Positions 46,690-56,092 of a stretch of DNA of 64,000 bases are shown piece by piece. A program made the translations under genes and the position numbers. Position 1 is the first letter of the stretch, and every line of letters starts with the position of its first letter. The notes beneath the pieces were generated by a model that saw only the letters and a program-made list of their open reading frames with translations, was not told the origin of the DNA and did not search any database. This DNA comes from Shewanella salipaludis. Lineage in GTDB: Bacteria > Pseudomonadota > Gammaproteobacteria > Enterobacterales > Shewanellaceae. The DNA lies in NCBI RefSeq assembly GCF_012911865.1, contig NZ_JAAXYH010000001.1:558001-622000 (forward strand), given 5' to 3'.

Positions 46690-48732
46690 ATGAAGCACAT
46701 TTCTTTCCCCTCCTCCCTGCATGCTATGGTCGCCGGCCTGCTGCTGAGTAACCCAGCCCAGGCAGTCCATGACGTCGCCCCTGCGGCCGGGGCTGACCTT
46801 CCCAAACCAGCCATCGCCGTTATCGCCCAAGGCGAAAATGCCAAAGACGAGAGTGCCAAAGACGGGAGCACGGCAGACACAAGCCCGGCTGGCAAGCCTG
46901 TGGTCTACCAGGTGTTCACCCGCCTCTATGGCAACAAGCAGACCAACAATAGACCATGGGGCACCAAGGAAGACAACGGCGTCGGCAAGTTCAGCGACAT
47001 AGACGATACGGCACTCGACAGCATCAGGGAACTGGGCGTCAGCCACATCTGGTACACGGGCGTGCCCCAGCATGCGCTGCTCGGCGATTACTCGGCCTAT
47101 GGCATAGACAATGACGACGCCGACGTGGTCAAGGGCCGCGCCGGTTCACCCTATGCGGTGAAGGACTACTACAATGTCGATCCGGATCTGGCCGACGATC
47201 CGGCCAAACGCCTGCAGGAATTCGAGGCCTTGATCGCCCGCACCCATAAACACGGCATGCGGGTCATCATGGACATAGTGCCCAACCATGTGGCGCGCCG
47301 CTATCATTCCAGCAACAACCCCGCCGGGGTGAGCGACTTCGGTGCCGGGGACGACACCTCGGTCGAATACGCCCGACATAACAACTTCTACTATGTGGTC
47401 GGCAAAGCATTTGAAGTGCCTGACACCCAGGCCGCTCCTCATACCACCCCCCAGGCCACTACAGAAGTCACCACAGAGGTCGCGGCCGGGGACACAGGTC
47501 GGCCACATGGCGACGGTCAATTTGCCGAAATGCCCGCCAAATGGACCGGCAACGGCTCGCGCCTGGCCAAACCCGCGGCCAACGACTGGTATGAGACGGT
47601 CAAGATCAACTATGGCGTGCGCCCGGACGGCAGTCGGGATTTCCCTCCATTGCCGGCGGACTTTGCCCTCAAGACGGCGGCCGAGCATTATGCCTTCTGG
47701 CTGGCCCAGGACAGCGACAAGATCCCCGACGCCTGGAAGAAGTTTCGCGACATCAGCCAGTTCTGGCTGGCCAAAGGGGTCGATGGCTTTCGCTACGACA
47801 TGGCCGAGATGGTGCCGGTCGAGTTCTGGAGCTACCTCAACAGCCAGATAAAGCACACCAATCCCGACGCCTTCCTGCTGGCCGAGGTATATAACCCGGC
47901 GCTGTATCGCGACTATATCCACTTGGGCAAGATGGACTATCTGTATGACAAGGTCGATCTGTACGACACCCTCAGGGCCGTGGTGCAGGCCAAGGCCGGC
48001 ACGGCAGAGATCGCCGCAGCCCAGGCCAAGGTCATGGACATAGAAGCACACCTGCTGCATTTCCTCGAAAACCATGATGAGCAGCGCATCGCCAGCCCTG
48101 AGTTTCTCAACACGGCAACCGGCAATGCCTTCGCCGCCCTGCCCGCCATGACGGTCTCAGCCACCCTGGGGAGTTCGCCGACCCTGGTGTATTTCGGCCA
48201 GGAGGTAGGGGAAGATGGCAGCGAAAATGCCGGCTTCGGACAGCCTTCACGCACCAGCATCTTCGATTATATCGGGGTGCCGGCCCACCAGCGCTGGATG
48301 AATGGCGGCAAATTCGATGGCGGCCAGTCGACACCGGCGGAGAAGCGCCTCAGGGACTATTACCTCAGGCTGTTGAACCTGAGCCGCAGTGCACCGGCAC
48401 TGTCGGGGGAATATTATTCCCTGGACGCCGCCAATCGCGGCGGTGATGCCAAGACGGCGTATGACGCCAGTACCTTCGCCTTCGCCCGTTACAAGGATAC
48501 GCAAAAGCTGGTTATCCTGAGTAACTTCGATAAGGCCGGGTCCAAGCGGCTCGCGCTGCGACTGCCGGCCGAGCTTATCGCCCGCTGGCAATTGCCGGAC
48601 GGCAGCTACCCGCTCAAGGATCTGCTGCAGCAGCATGTCGCCGAACTGACGGTCACAAAAGGGCTTGGCAGTATCCTACTGGAGCTGGCACCATTGGCCT
48701 CGGCCGTGTTAGAAATACCCCACAAGCCATAG
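46690..48732 (+). CDS. Secreted GH13 alpha-amylase
   Basis: A 680-residue glycoside hydrolase with a signal peptide (to about residue 25), an Ala/Asp-rich linker, and a GH13 domain from VVYQVFTRLYGN. Motifs: MDIVPNHVAR, nucleophile Asp in DGFRYDMAEM, acid/base Glu in FLLAEVYN and Asp in FLENHDEQR. A repetitive stretch PHTTPQATTEVTTEVAAGD interrupts the B-domain region (about residues 249-268). AGGAAA precedes the ATG, 13 bases after the stop of the previous gene, so the two are co-transcribed. Expected to cut starch or maltodextrins outside the cytoplasm. Confidence 0.9.
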   Translation: MKHISFPSSLHAMVAGLLLSNPAQAVHDVAPAAGADLPKPAIAVIAQGENAKDESAKDGSTADTSPAGKPVVYQVFTRLYGNKQTNNRPWGTKEDNGVGKFSDIDDTALDSIRELGVSHIWYTGVPQHALLGDYSAYGIDNDDADVVKGRAGSPYAVKDYYNVDPDLADDPAKRLQEFEALIARTHKHGMRVIMDIVPNHVARRYHSSNNPAGVSDFGAGDDTSVEYARHNNFYYVVGKAFEVPDTQAAPHTTPQATTEVTTEVAAGDTGRPHGDGQFAEMPAKWTGNGSRLAKPAANDWYETVKINYGVRPDGSRDFPPLPADFALKTAAEHYAFWLAQDSDKIPDAWKKFRDISQFWLAKGVDGFRYDMAEMVPVEFWSYLNSQIKHTNPDAFLLAEVYNPALYRDYIHLGKMDYLYDKVDLYDTLRAVVQAKAGTAEIAAAQAKVMDIEAHLLHFLENHDEQRIASPEFLNTATGNAFAALPAMTVSATLGSSPTLVYFGQEVGEDGSENAGFGQPSRTSIFDYIGVPAHQRWMNGGKFDGGQSTPAEKRLRDYYLRLLNLSRSAPALSGEYYSLDAANRGGDAKTAYDASTFAFARYKDTQKLVILSNFDKAGSKRLALRLPAELIARWQLPDGSYPLKDLLQQHVAELTVTKGLGSILLELAPLASAVLEIPHKP

Positions 48733-48830
48733 CTTATCCGCCCCAGCCGGCTCCGCTACAGGGTCGGTTGGAAAAATGGGCCGGCAGGCCTCGGGTCGTC
48801 CAGTTGCTGTATTCATCGTGAAGGAGTCTT

Positions 48831-49214
48831 ATGCTGACAGGCATACATCATGCGGCGATAATTTGCCGCGACTATGAAAAATCGAAACATTTCTATGTGG
48901 AAATCTTGGGGCTTACTCCCCTGGCCGAGCATTATCGTGAGGCCCGCGATTCCTATAAGCTGGACCTGCAATTGCCGGATCTGAGTCAGCTGGAGTTGTT
49001 CTCCTTCCCCTCTCCGCCGGCCAGACCCAGCTATCCCGAGGCCTGTGGCCTGCGACACCTGGCATTCAGGGTCGAGTCGGTGAGCCATTGCGTCGCCAGA
49101 CTCGAGCGGCATGGGGTCGCCACCGAACAGATACGCATCGACGAATACACGGGCAAGCAATACTGTTTCTTCAGCGATCCCGACGGCCTGCCGCTGGAGC
49201 TGTATCAGCTCTGA
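48831..49214 (+). CDS. VOC-family (glyoxalase-like) protein, YaeR type
   Basis: A 127-residue single-domain VOC metalloprotein closely matching E. coli YaeR: HHAAIICRDYEKSKHFYVEILGL, EACGLRHLAFRVE and FFSDPDGLPLELYQL. The metal ligands His7 and the C-terminal Glu are present. Function is undetermined. Its 3' end overlaps the convergent Nudix gene by 10 bases. Confidence 0.92.
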   Translation: MLTGIHHAAIICRDYEKSKHFYVEILGLTPLAEHYREARDSYKLDLQLPDLSQLELFSFPSPPARPSYPEACGLRHLAFRVESVSHCVARLERHGVATEQIRIDEYTGKQYCFFSDPDGLPLELYQL

Positions 49215-49852
49215 GCGGCCAGGCCGGGTTCGGATGCCAGGGCGCCCTCTTCCACGACGGCAGCTTCCACTGTGCTATCTTCCACGGCGCTCTCTTCCGC
49301 GGCAGCGGCTTCCACGACACCAGGGCGCAGCAAGCGCGCTACGATCAGCTGTAGCAGATAGGTTTCCCGCACTATGGACATGCCGCGCTTGTCGCTGGTG
49401 GCCAGAATATGCCGGTTGTGGGCCAGCGCCTCATGAATATTGATCCACACGGGGCGCATGCCGTTGCCCAGCTCATAATCTTCCAACTGAGTGCATTGCA
49501 GACTGGTATCGCTCAGCTTTGGATCCGGCCGGCACACGAAGCAGTAAGACAGCATGTGCACAGTATCGAACCCGCCGCGATGCCAGGGCCGCTGCTCCTC
49601 GTACAGGCCGAAGGGGCGGATCTCACACAAGTGATTCACCCCTGTTTCTTCGAACACTTCGCGTCGCAACCCCTGCTCCAACGTCTCGCCCTCATCCACA
49701 CCGCCGCCCGGCAGGGAATAATCCTGGTAGCGCTCGGTATAGAGGAGCAAGATCTCCTCACCGCGCAGGATAATGCCCCGCGCCGCTCTGCGACTGAAAC
49801 GGGTTCCTTCATCCGTCACCCCTGGATGACGGCTGGATTTGAGTAACTTCAT
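49205..49852 (-). CDS. Nudix hydrolase
   Basis: A 215-residue Nudix protein; the Nudix box reads GGGVDEGETLEQGLRREVFEETGV (full GX5EX7REUXEEXGU pattern). The preceding LLLYTERYQDYSLPGG suggests hydrolysis of a nucleotide derivative. The last 35 residues are low-complexity (AAAAEESAVEDSTVEAAVVEEGA), an odd acidic/alanine tail beyond the fold. Neither the ATG at 49852 (MKLLKSS) nor a GTG at 49882 has a good ribosome site. Overlaps the VOC gene at the 3' end. Confidence 0.88.
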   Translation of the reverse strand: MKLLKSSRHPGVTDEGTRFSRRAARGIILRGEEILLLYTERYQDYSLPGGGVDEGETLEQGLRREVFEETGVNHLCEIRPFGLYEEQRPWHRGGFDTVHMLSYCFVCRPDPKLSDTSLQCTQLEDYELGNGMRPVWINIHEALAHNRHILATSDKRGMSIVRETYLLQLIVARLLRPGVVEAAAAEESAVEDSTVEAAVVEEGALASEPGLAAQS

Positions 49853-49899
49853 ATTGGTTGATTCACTGTAAAATGGTTTCACTGCCTATATATTCAGAC

Positions 49900-50742
49900 T
49901 TATTCGGCCGGCAACAGGGCCTGATAAGCCCTGACCACGGCTTCGGCCCCGGGCTGAGACTTCATCCGCCCGTAGTGGCTCAGGGTACGCTTGAGGTAGA
50001 TATGGTGCAGGGGGTCGTCCCAGTCCCACATGAGGGAGCCGACCGGGGCTATGGGCCGAGATGAGGCCCGCCTGGCTTCCGAGCCATCCGCAGCATAATC
50101 ATCCGAACCACTATCAGCCGCGCCATAGTTCAGGTGGAGTATCTCGTAGAAACGGCGATTCTCTTCGATGAGCTTCTCATCCAGGAGTCCAAACCCCAGC
50201 CGCTGCAACGCCAGCCGCAACTTGTAATTATGATGCACGGGACTCAGAATGAATTCGCACTCGAGTCCGGGGTTGGCGGCGAGTATCCCCTGCACCAGCT
50301 CCAGCATGAGATCGCCGCCCACTCCTGCTATGATGATAAGCTGCGGCTTTCTCTCGGTTGTATCCCCAGTCGCAGTCGCAGTGCCGGCAAGAGTAGCAGT
50401 ACCGGCAAGCGTTTCAGTATCGGCAAGAGTATCAGCATCGCGCTCAGCCAGTCTCAGCTGCGCCACATCCAGGCAATGCACCCGCCAGCGGCTCGGGCCA
50501 GGCTCAGTGTCCGTGAGCGGCGCTGTGTCCGGGAGCAGGGACTGGGGGAAAAATCGTGTCAGCCGGGTTGCCAGCTCATCCATCAGCGAGGGCACACGAT
50601 CGACGAAGTGCACCGTGTCTGCGGCATGGCGCGCCAGCAGCAACATTCCCAGCAGCCCATGATCGCAGCAGCAATCCCAGATATGGCTGTAGCCCTGGCC
50701 CACCATCTGATCCAAGAGCTTCAGGCGCTGGCTTATCTTCAT
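49900..50742 (-). CDS. trmK: tRNA (adenine22-N1)-methyltransferase-like protein
   Basis: A 280-residue SAM-dependent methyltransferase of the TrmK/COG2384 family. The SAM motif I is HIWDCCCDHGLLGMLLL and the catalytic region is LIIIAGVGGDLMLELV, followed by LSPVHHNYKLRLALQRLGFGLLDEKLIEENRRFYE, all typical. Between the two motifs a Thr/Ala/Asp repeat (DTLADTETLAGTATLAGTAT) enlarges a loop, encoded by an 18-base DNA tandem repeat. GAGAGGAAGGA precedes the ATG at 50742. Confidence 0.88.
   Translation of the reverse strand: MKISQRLKLLDQMVGQGYSHIWDCCCDHGLLGMLLLARHAADTVHFVDRVPSLMDELATRLTRFFPQSLLPDTAPLTDTEPGPSRWRVHCLDVAQLRLAERDADTLADTETLAGTATLAGTATATGDTTERKPQLIIIAGVGGDLMLELVQGILAANPGLECEFILSPVHHNYKLRLALQRLGFGLLDEKLIEENRRFYEILHLNYGAADSGSDDYAADGSEARRASSRPIAPVGSLMWDWDDPLHHIYLKRTLSHYGRMKSQPGAEAVVRAYQALLPAE
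50380..50433. repeat. 18-base in-frame tandem repeat inside trmK
   Basis: Three consecutive 18-base units of the form AGTACCGGCAAGAGTATC with one to three differences each, flanked by decayed copies. Each adds six codons, so copy-number change keeps the frame. Confidence 0.85.
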
Positions 50743-51230
50743 GTTCCTTCCTCTCACAGCATTTCTCACAACACATCTATCACGGTGTATTTCTCACAAA
50801 AAAAGCACTCACAGGCAAATCTCTGACGGTAAGCCTCTTACGACAAGCTTCTTGGTCCAGGCTGGCACGCTTAAGGTGCGCACTGAGCATGTGAGCATGA
50901 AGACTGAGCCGAGAAAAGCCGCCATTGTATCGCATCTGCCGGGCTCTGACAGTCCATCTGCATGGTTTTCGGCACCTGCAAGCTAACCCCTTGAAGATCA
51001 TATCCGTTGAAGCCGCAAACAGCAGCGCGTCTCCCCCGGCCCCAGGTTCGAACTGATGCCAAGGCCAAGACAGGAGGCAATCGAGTGGGGAGCCTGTGAC
51101 CGGCAGCTTGAATACGTATGCAGTTGGTTGCGGTGCAAAAGCCATCGCCACTAGTATGCAATAGCCTTAGGCCCAGATTGATGCCTTCGCATAAAACCCT
51201 ACAAGAAGAATAACGAACCAAGGAGTGTTC
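50743..51230. other. Intergenic region between trmK and GH97
   Basis: 488 bases without a recognised gene. It should contain the trmK promoter and the GH97 promoter; the only feature I can identify is the operator-like palindrome at 51109-51122. Confidence 0.6.
51109..51122. promoter_or_regulatory. MalR/LacI-type operator upstream of GH97
   Basis: TGAATACGTATGCA, the same 14 bases as at 40196-40209, 108 bases before the GH97 ATG. Confidence 0.78.
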
Positions 51231-53321
51231 ATGCCCAGATTAAATCGCCTCTCAACCCGGGTGAGGCTCGCGCTGCTCAGCTCGGCTTGTGCCCTGACCC
51301 CTGCCCTGTTTGCGACCTCGGCCCATGCCCAAACCCAGCTGCTGCTGTCACCGGATAAACACATACAGCTGTCGCTGAGCGATGACAAGGGGCGTCCCGA
51401 ATACGAGGTACGTTTTGATGATCAGCAGGTGATCGAGGCCAGCCGTCTCGGCCTGGTGTTCAAGTCCCTGGGCGAAGTGGGCACGGGCTATCAGATCACC
51501 GAGGTGAGCCGCGGCAGCGATGATAGCCGCTGGCAACAACCCTGGGGCGAGCGTGAATGGATCCGCGATCAACACCAGAGCCTGACGGCGACCCTCAGCA
51601 ACGGCAAGTACAGCTTCAAGCTGGAATTTCGTCTGTTCGATGACGGCCTGGGTTTCCGTTATATCTTCCCCGAGCAACAGGGGCTGAACACACTGGAGAT
51701 CACCGACGAGCTGACCGAATTCGTTGTGCCCAGTCCGCAGCAGACCCAGGCCTGGTGGATCCCGGCCCGCGGCTGGAACCGCTATGAATACCTGTACAAG
51801 AGCACTACACTCGCCGACATAGACAGAGTCCACACCCCCTTCACGGTAAAATTACCGTCCGGCACCCATCTGAGCATTCACGAGGCGGCGCTGGTGGATT
51901 ATGCCGCCATGACATTGGATCAACGCCGCGACGGCACCCTCAAGGCGGATCTCACCCCCTGGTCCGACGGCATCAGGGTCAAGACCCAAGCAGAGTTTCA
52001 TACTCCCTGGCGTACGATACAGATCGCCGCCAAGGCCTCAGGGCTGCTCAACTCCAACCTGATCCTCAACCTCAACGAGCCCAACAAGCTCGGCGATGTC
52101 TCCTGGGTACAACCTGGCAAGTATGTCGGTGTCTGGTGGGGCATGCACCTGAATGAAAACACCTGGGGCTCGGGGGCAACCCACGGCGCCACCACAGCCG
52201 AAACCGAGCGCTACATGGATTTCGCCGCCAAATACGGCTTCGACGGCGTCTTGGTCGAGGGCTGGAATCAGGGCTGGGACGGCAGCTGGTACGATAACGG
52301 CGACGTGTTCAGCTTCACCCAGGCCTACCCGGACTTCGATCTGCCGGCCATCAGCGCCTACGGCAAGCAGAAAGGCGTGAAGCTCATCGGCCACCACGAA
52401 ACCTCGGGCTCTGTGACCAACTACCGCAAACAAATGGGCGCCGCCTTCGATATGTACCAGAAGTACGGCGTGACCCAGGTCAAGACCGGCTATGTGGCCG
52501 ACGGCGGTGACATCAAACGGGTCGACGACCAGGGCATCACCCGCCACGAATGGCATGACGGCCAGTTCATGGTCGGCGAATACCTGCACAGCGTCACCGA
52601 AGCCGCCAAGCGTCACATCAGCATCAACAGCCATGAGCCGATCAAGGACACTGGCCTGCGCCGTACCTACCCCAACTGGATCGCCCGCGAAGGCGCCCGA
52701 GGTCAGGAATTCAACGCCTGGGGCCAACCGCCCAACAACCCTGAGCACACGGTCATGTTGCCCTTCACCCGCATGTTGGCCGGCCCCATGGACTTCACCC
52801 CTGGGATCTTCGACCTGGCACCCAAGGGGCTGGACGCAATCACCCGGGTACAGACCACCCTCACCAAGCAGTTAGCCCTCTATGTGGTGCTCTACAGCCC
52901 CATACAGATGGCGGCCGACTTGCCACGCAACTATGAGAAACATCCGGACGCCTTCCAATTCATCCGTGACGTCCCCAGCGACTGGAGTGAGAGCATCGCC
53001 CTCGACGGTGAAGTGGGTGACTTCGTGGTCATAGCTCGAAAAGAAAGGGCCCGCAAACAACGGGCAGGTGAAAACCAGGGCGACTGGTACCTGGGCGCCC
53101 TCACCGACGAGTCACCCAGGGAACTGACGGTCAAGCTGGACTTCCTCGATAAGGGCAAGCGCTACCAGGCGCAGATCTACCGCGACGGCGCCAAGGCCGA
53201 CTGGAAGACCAATCCCTATGACTATGTGGTAGAAACCAAAGAGGTCGGCGCCAAAGATAGCCTGCAACTCAAGCTCGCCAGCAGCGGCGGCACCGCCATT
53301 CGTTTCAAGGCACTCGACTGA
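51231..53321 (+). CDS. Secreted GH97 alpha-glucosidase (SusB-like)
   Basis: A 696-residue glycoside hydrolase family 97 enzyme with a signal peptide ending near SAHA. An N-terminal beta-sandwich (GLGFRYIFPEQ, AWWIPARGWNRYEYLYKSTTL) precedes the TIM barrel with WWGMHLNENTWGSG, GHHETSGSVTNY and INSHEPIKDTGLRRTYPN. The Glu residues in HETSG and SHEPI and the calcium-site glutamates match the inverting SusB subgroup. It should release glucose from maltodextrins in the periplasm. AAGGAG lies 5 bases before the ATG at 51231. Terminator follows. Confidence 0.93.
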   Translation: MPRLNRLSTRVRLALLSSACALTPALFATSAHAQTQLLLSPDKHIQLSLSDDKGRPEYEVRFDDQQVIEASRLGLVFKSLGEVGTGYQITEVSRGSDDSRWQQPWGEREWIRDQHQSLTATLSNGKYSFKLEFRLFDDGLGFRYIFPEQQGLNTLEITDELTEFVVPSPQQTQAWWIPARGWNRYEYLYKSTTLADIDRVHTPFTVKLPSGTHLSIHEAALVDYAAMTLDQRRDGTLKADLTPWSDGIRVKTQAEFHTPWRTIQIAAKASGLLNSNLILNLNEPNKLGDVSWVQPGKYVGVWWGMHLNENTWGSGATHGATTAETERYMDFAAKYGFDGVLVEGWNQGWDGSWYDNGDVFSFTQAYPDFDLPAISAYGKQKGVKLIGHHETSGSVTNYRKQMGAAFDMYQKYGVTQVKTGYVADGGDIKRVDDQGITRHEWHDGQFMVGEYLHSVTEAAKRHISINSHEPIKDTGLRRTYPNWIAREGARGQEFNAWGQPPNNPEHTVMLPFTRMLAGPMDFTPGIFDLAPKGLDAITRVQTTLTKQLALYVVLYSPIQMAADLPRNYEKHPDAFQFIRDVPSDWSESIALDGEVGDFVVIARKERARKQRAGENQGDWYLGALTDESPRELTVKLDFLDKGKRYQAQIYRDGAKADWKTNPYDYVVETKEVGAKDSLQLKLASSGGTAIRFKALD

Positions 53322-53358
53322 CATAAGCCCGAGCGCTCTGAGCCTACGCCAATAAAAA

Positions 53359-53387
53359 AACGGCACCCTTGGGTGCCGTTTTTTTAT
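53359..53387 (+). terminator. Intrinsic terminator of GH97
   Basis: AACGGCACCC pairs with GGGTGCCGTT around TT and is followed by T6. Confidence 0.92.
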
Positions 53388-53610
53388 AGAGAGCCGGGCC
53401 GGACCCAGGGCACAGTTGTGTGACAGTGTTTTCCGCCTCGTTGGCTGCCCCATACGCTGTCGCCGCCGCTGCAGCGAATATCAGGATAAGGAACCATCAA
53501 TTAACTTCAATTATTGGGAAAAGCCATACCCATTCATTATCGGGATATAAACATTGAAGCTATAAATTGAAACGACTGAATATTATTGAAGACATTATTG
53601 AAGATAGTAT

Positions 53611-53624
53611 TGAATACGTATGTA
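53611..53624. promoter_or_regulatory. MalR/LacI-type operator upstream of CGTase
   Basis: TGAATACGTATGTA, one base from the sites at 40196 and 51109, 99 bases before the CGTase ATG. Confidence 0.74.
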
Positions 53625-53722
53625 GGAGCTTGTTCATTAGCCGATTATTTGTTCAAGTGGGTTGTTCGATTATGTATTTCATTGGCAACTCATTAGACAC
53701 TGAAAAAACAAAATAAGGGAAG

Positions 53723-55981
53723 ATGATGAACAATAATTTATTCAGGACTATGAAGACGTTCAGTTTTATTGCATTTACGCTCGCCGCCTCGGGGAGTTAT
53801 GCAGCCGTATCTCTGGGCCCCATCACGGCTAAAGACACAGTTTACCAAATTCTGACCGACAGATTCTATGACGGCGACCCAACAAACAATATACCTGCAG
53901 GTTCACCTTCGCAGATCTTCGATGGCACAGGCAGCGACATGAAACTGTATCAAGGTGGTGACTTTAAAGGAATAGTTGCCAAAATTCCCTATTTAAAGAA
54001 TATGGGAGTCACGGCAGTTTGGATATCGGCACCTTATGCCAACAGAGATGAAGCCATTGTCGATCACCAGACGGATGGCAGCCAGGTAATTTGGTCCAGT
54101 TATCACGGCTACCATGTGAGCAATTATTATCGCACCAACTCGCACTTCGGAACTATGCAAGACTTCAGCGATATGGTCGAAGCACTGCACGCCAATGGAA
54201 TAAAAGTCGTGATTGACTTTGTCTCTAACCACACGAGTCGCTGGCAGAATCCAACCAATGGAAATACGCCTGAGAATGGCCGTTTATACGAGCCGGATAG
54301 AGATGCCAACAATAGCTTCTCGTTTGACGCCGGCGGCGATCCTGTGGATCTCAACAACGATGGCTCTTCCGATAATTTGATTGCCGATCCCAATGGCACC
54401 TTGAACCCTGACTGGTTTCACCGAAAAGGTGACAGGGGCAGTGACAGCAGCCGATTCGGCTATCGTTATCGGGACTTGGGTTCACTGGCAGACTTCACCC
54501 AGGAGTTGCCTGCCGTGGCACAATATCTGGAAGAGGCGGCAATTTTTTGGAAGGGCAAAGGCATAGACGGCTATCGCCATGATGCCACCCTGCATATGAA
54601 TCCAGCCTTTGCCAAAGGCTTCAGAGACGCGATCGATTCCGCCCCGGGTGGCGCGGTGACGCATTTTGGTGAGTTTTTCATAGGGAAACCGGATCCCAAA
54701 TATGCCGAATACACCTCATTTCCAACGAGGACGAACATCAATAATCTCGATTTCGAGTTTTTCCGGACCATGACCAATGTTTTTGCCAATGGCTCCGAAG
54801 ATATGAACACCCTGGCGAATTTTTACCAATACACGGCCAATGACTACCAATATGAAAATCAAACAGTCACCTTTATCGATAACCATGATGTCCCACGATT
54901 CTTGAGAATTAACAGCGATCACCGCAGCCTGGATGTTGCGCTGGCCACGTCCCTCGTCTCTCGCGGGGTTCCCAACATTTATTATGGTACCGAACAATAT
55001 GTTAACGGCCATGATGCGAGCGAAAATGGCGGCCGGGTGTTCCTGCAAGTCGATAAGCCATTCAGCCAAACGACTGCCGCCTATAAAATCATTCAGAAAC
55101 TCTCCGCATTGAGACAGGAAAATGATGCCTTGGCCTACGGCTTAACCAATGTGCTCTATTCCACAGCCGATGTACTTGTCTTATCGCGTAAATTTTACGA
55201 TAAAGAAGTGGTCGTCGCGATAAACCGCAGCCCATTCAACGCCTACACAGTGCCGGATCTGGCAACCAGCCTGCCCACAGGCAGTTATGCCGATAAGTTG
55301 ACGAGTGAGTTGTCCGGCGACTCCGCCACAGTAATCAGCGCCGGGGTCGGCCAGAAAATAGCCTCATTTCAGCTAAGCCCGCAGGAGGTCAATGTCTGGA
55401 GCTATAATGCCGATCTCGGCACGGCCCCGCGCATAGGCGACATGGTGTCTGTCGCAGGGAGGGAAGGCAATGAAGTGACCATCTTGGGTACGGGTCTTGA
55501 CGGCGCGGTCCAGGTTTATTTCGATACTGTGCAGGCGCAAGTGAACTCTAACAGCGGTACTGAAATTAACGTCACAGTGCCCGGCATGGCCGGCGGAGAG
55601 AAAATAGTCACGGTCAAAAAAGCCGGGGTTACCAGCAACAACTTCAGCTTTAATCTGCTGTCGAATGATCAAAATCAAATGATATTTCATGTGCAGAAAA
55701 GCACGGCTCTGGGACAAAAAGTCTATCTGGTCGGCAGCATACCCGAGTTGGGAAGTTGGGATCCGGCTAAGGCCGTGGATGCCTTCCATAATCCGGATCC
55801 CGTCGAATGGTACAATTGGTTTTTGCCTGTGAGTGTGCCTAAAGCAACCTCTTTCGAATATAAGTATATCTTGAAGGATGATCAGGGCAATGTGATATGG
55901 GAAGGCGGCGCAAACCGCACCGCGACCTCATCTGCCGATGCCGCAGGAGTCGTAGATCTGCCACAGACATATTTCCAGTAA
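53723..55981 (+). CDS. Cyclodextrin glucanotransferase-like GH13 enzyme with TIG and CBM20 domains
   Basis: A 752-residue secreted enzyme with the full five-domain layout of cyclodextrin glucanotransferases: signal peptide (to about 27), GH13 A/B domains (about 30-430), C domain, IPT/TIG domain D (about 568-655) and a starch-binding CBM20 domain E (GQKVYLVGSIPELGSWDPAKA, to the end). Catalytic residues: Asp287 (GIDGYRHDAT), Glu317 (HFGEFFIG) and Asp389 (FIDNHDVPRF). The His in RHD and the ADFTQ segment differ from classical enzymes (RxDAVKHM, ADLNH), so product specificity may differ. AAGGGAAG precedes the ATG; the next codon is also ATG. Confidence 0.9.
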   Translation: MMNNNLFRTMKTFSFIAFTLAASGSYAAVSLGPITAKDTVYQILTDRFYDGDPTNNIPAGSPSQIFDGTGSDMKLYQGGDFKGIVAKIPYLKNMGVTAVWISAPYANRDEAIVDHQTDGSQVIWSSYHGYHVSNYYRTNSHFGTMQDFSDMVEALHANGIKVVIDFVSNHTSRWQNPTNGNTPENGRLYEPDRDANNSFSFDAGGDPVDLNNDGSSDNLIADPNGTLNPDWFHRKGDRGSDSSRFGYRYRDLGSLADFTQELPAVAQYLEEAAIFWKGKGIDGYRHDATLHMNPAFAKGFRDAIDSAPGGAVTHFGEFFIGKPDPKYAEYTSFPTRTNINNLDFEFFRTMTNVFANGSEDMNTLANFYQYTANDYQYENQTVTFIDNHDVPRFLRINSDHRSLDVALATSLVSRGVPNIYYGTEQYVNGHDASENGGRVFLQVDKPFSQTTAAYKIIQKLSALRQENDALAYGLTNVLYSTADVLVLSRKFYDKEVVVAINRSPFNAYTVPDLATSLPTGSYADKLTSELSGDSATVISAGVGQKIASFQLSPQEVNVWSYNADLGTAPRIGDMVSVAGREGNEVTILGTGLDGAVQVYFDTVQAQVNSNSGTEINVTVPGMAGGEKIVTVKKAGVTSNNFSFNLLSNDQNQMIFHVQKSTALGQKVYLVGSIPELGSWDPAKAVDAFHNPDPVEWYNWFLPVSVPKATSFEYKYILKDDQGNVIWEGGANRTATSSADAAGVVDLPQTYFQ

Positions 55982-55988
55982 TGGTTTT

Positions 55989-56024
55989 AACATTGCACGC
56001 CTGGGTGACCCGGCGTGCAATGTT
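55989..56024 (+). terminator. Strong hairpin between CGTase and cyclomaltodextrinase genes
   Basis: AACATTGCACGCC pairs perfectly over 13 bases with GGCGTGCAATGTT; the 10-base loop can itself pair (GGG/CCC). Only TTTC follows, so it may be a weak terminator or an mRNA-stabilising element. Confidence 0.65.
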
Positions 56025-56092
56025 TCAACGCCCAGCCGCGTAAACAGTCCTTGTCTAGCGACACTATAGCCGCGAGTAATTAATTAATCTTT

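Larger units (their letters stand above)
53322..53722. other. Intergenic region between GH97 and CGTase
   Basis: 401 bases: the GH97 terminator, an AT-rich stretch with repeated TATTGAA elements (about 53583-53611), and the operator at 53611-53624 before the CGTase gene. No gene. Confidence 0.7.

Noticed and set aside
50780..51151. Minus-strand open frame of 123 codons in the gap before GH97.
   Set aside because: No ribosome site, no recognisable motif, crosses the operator and probable promoters.
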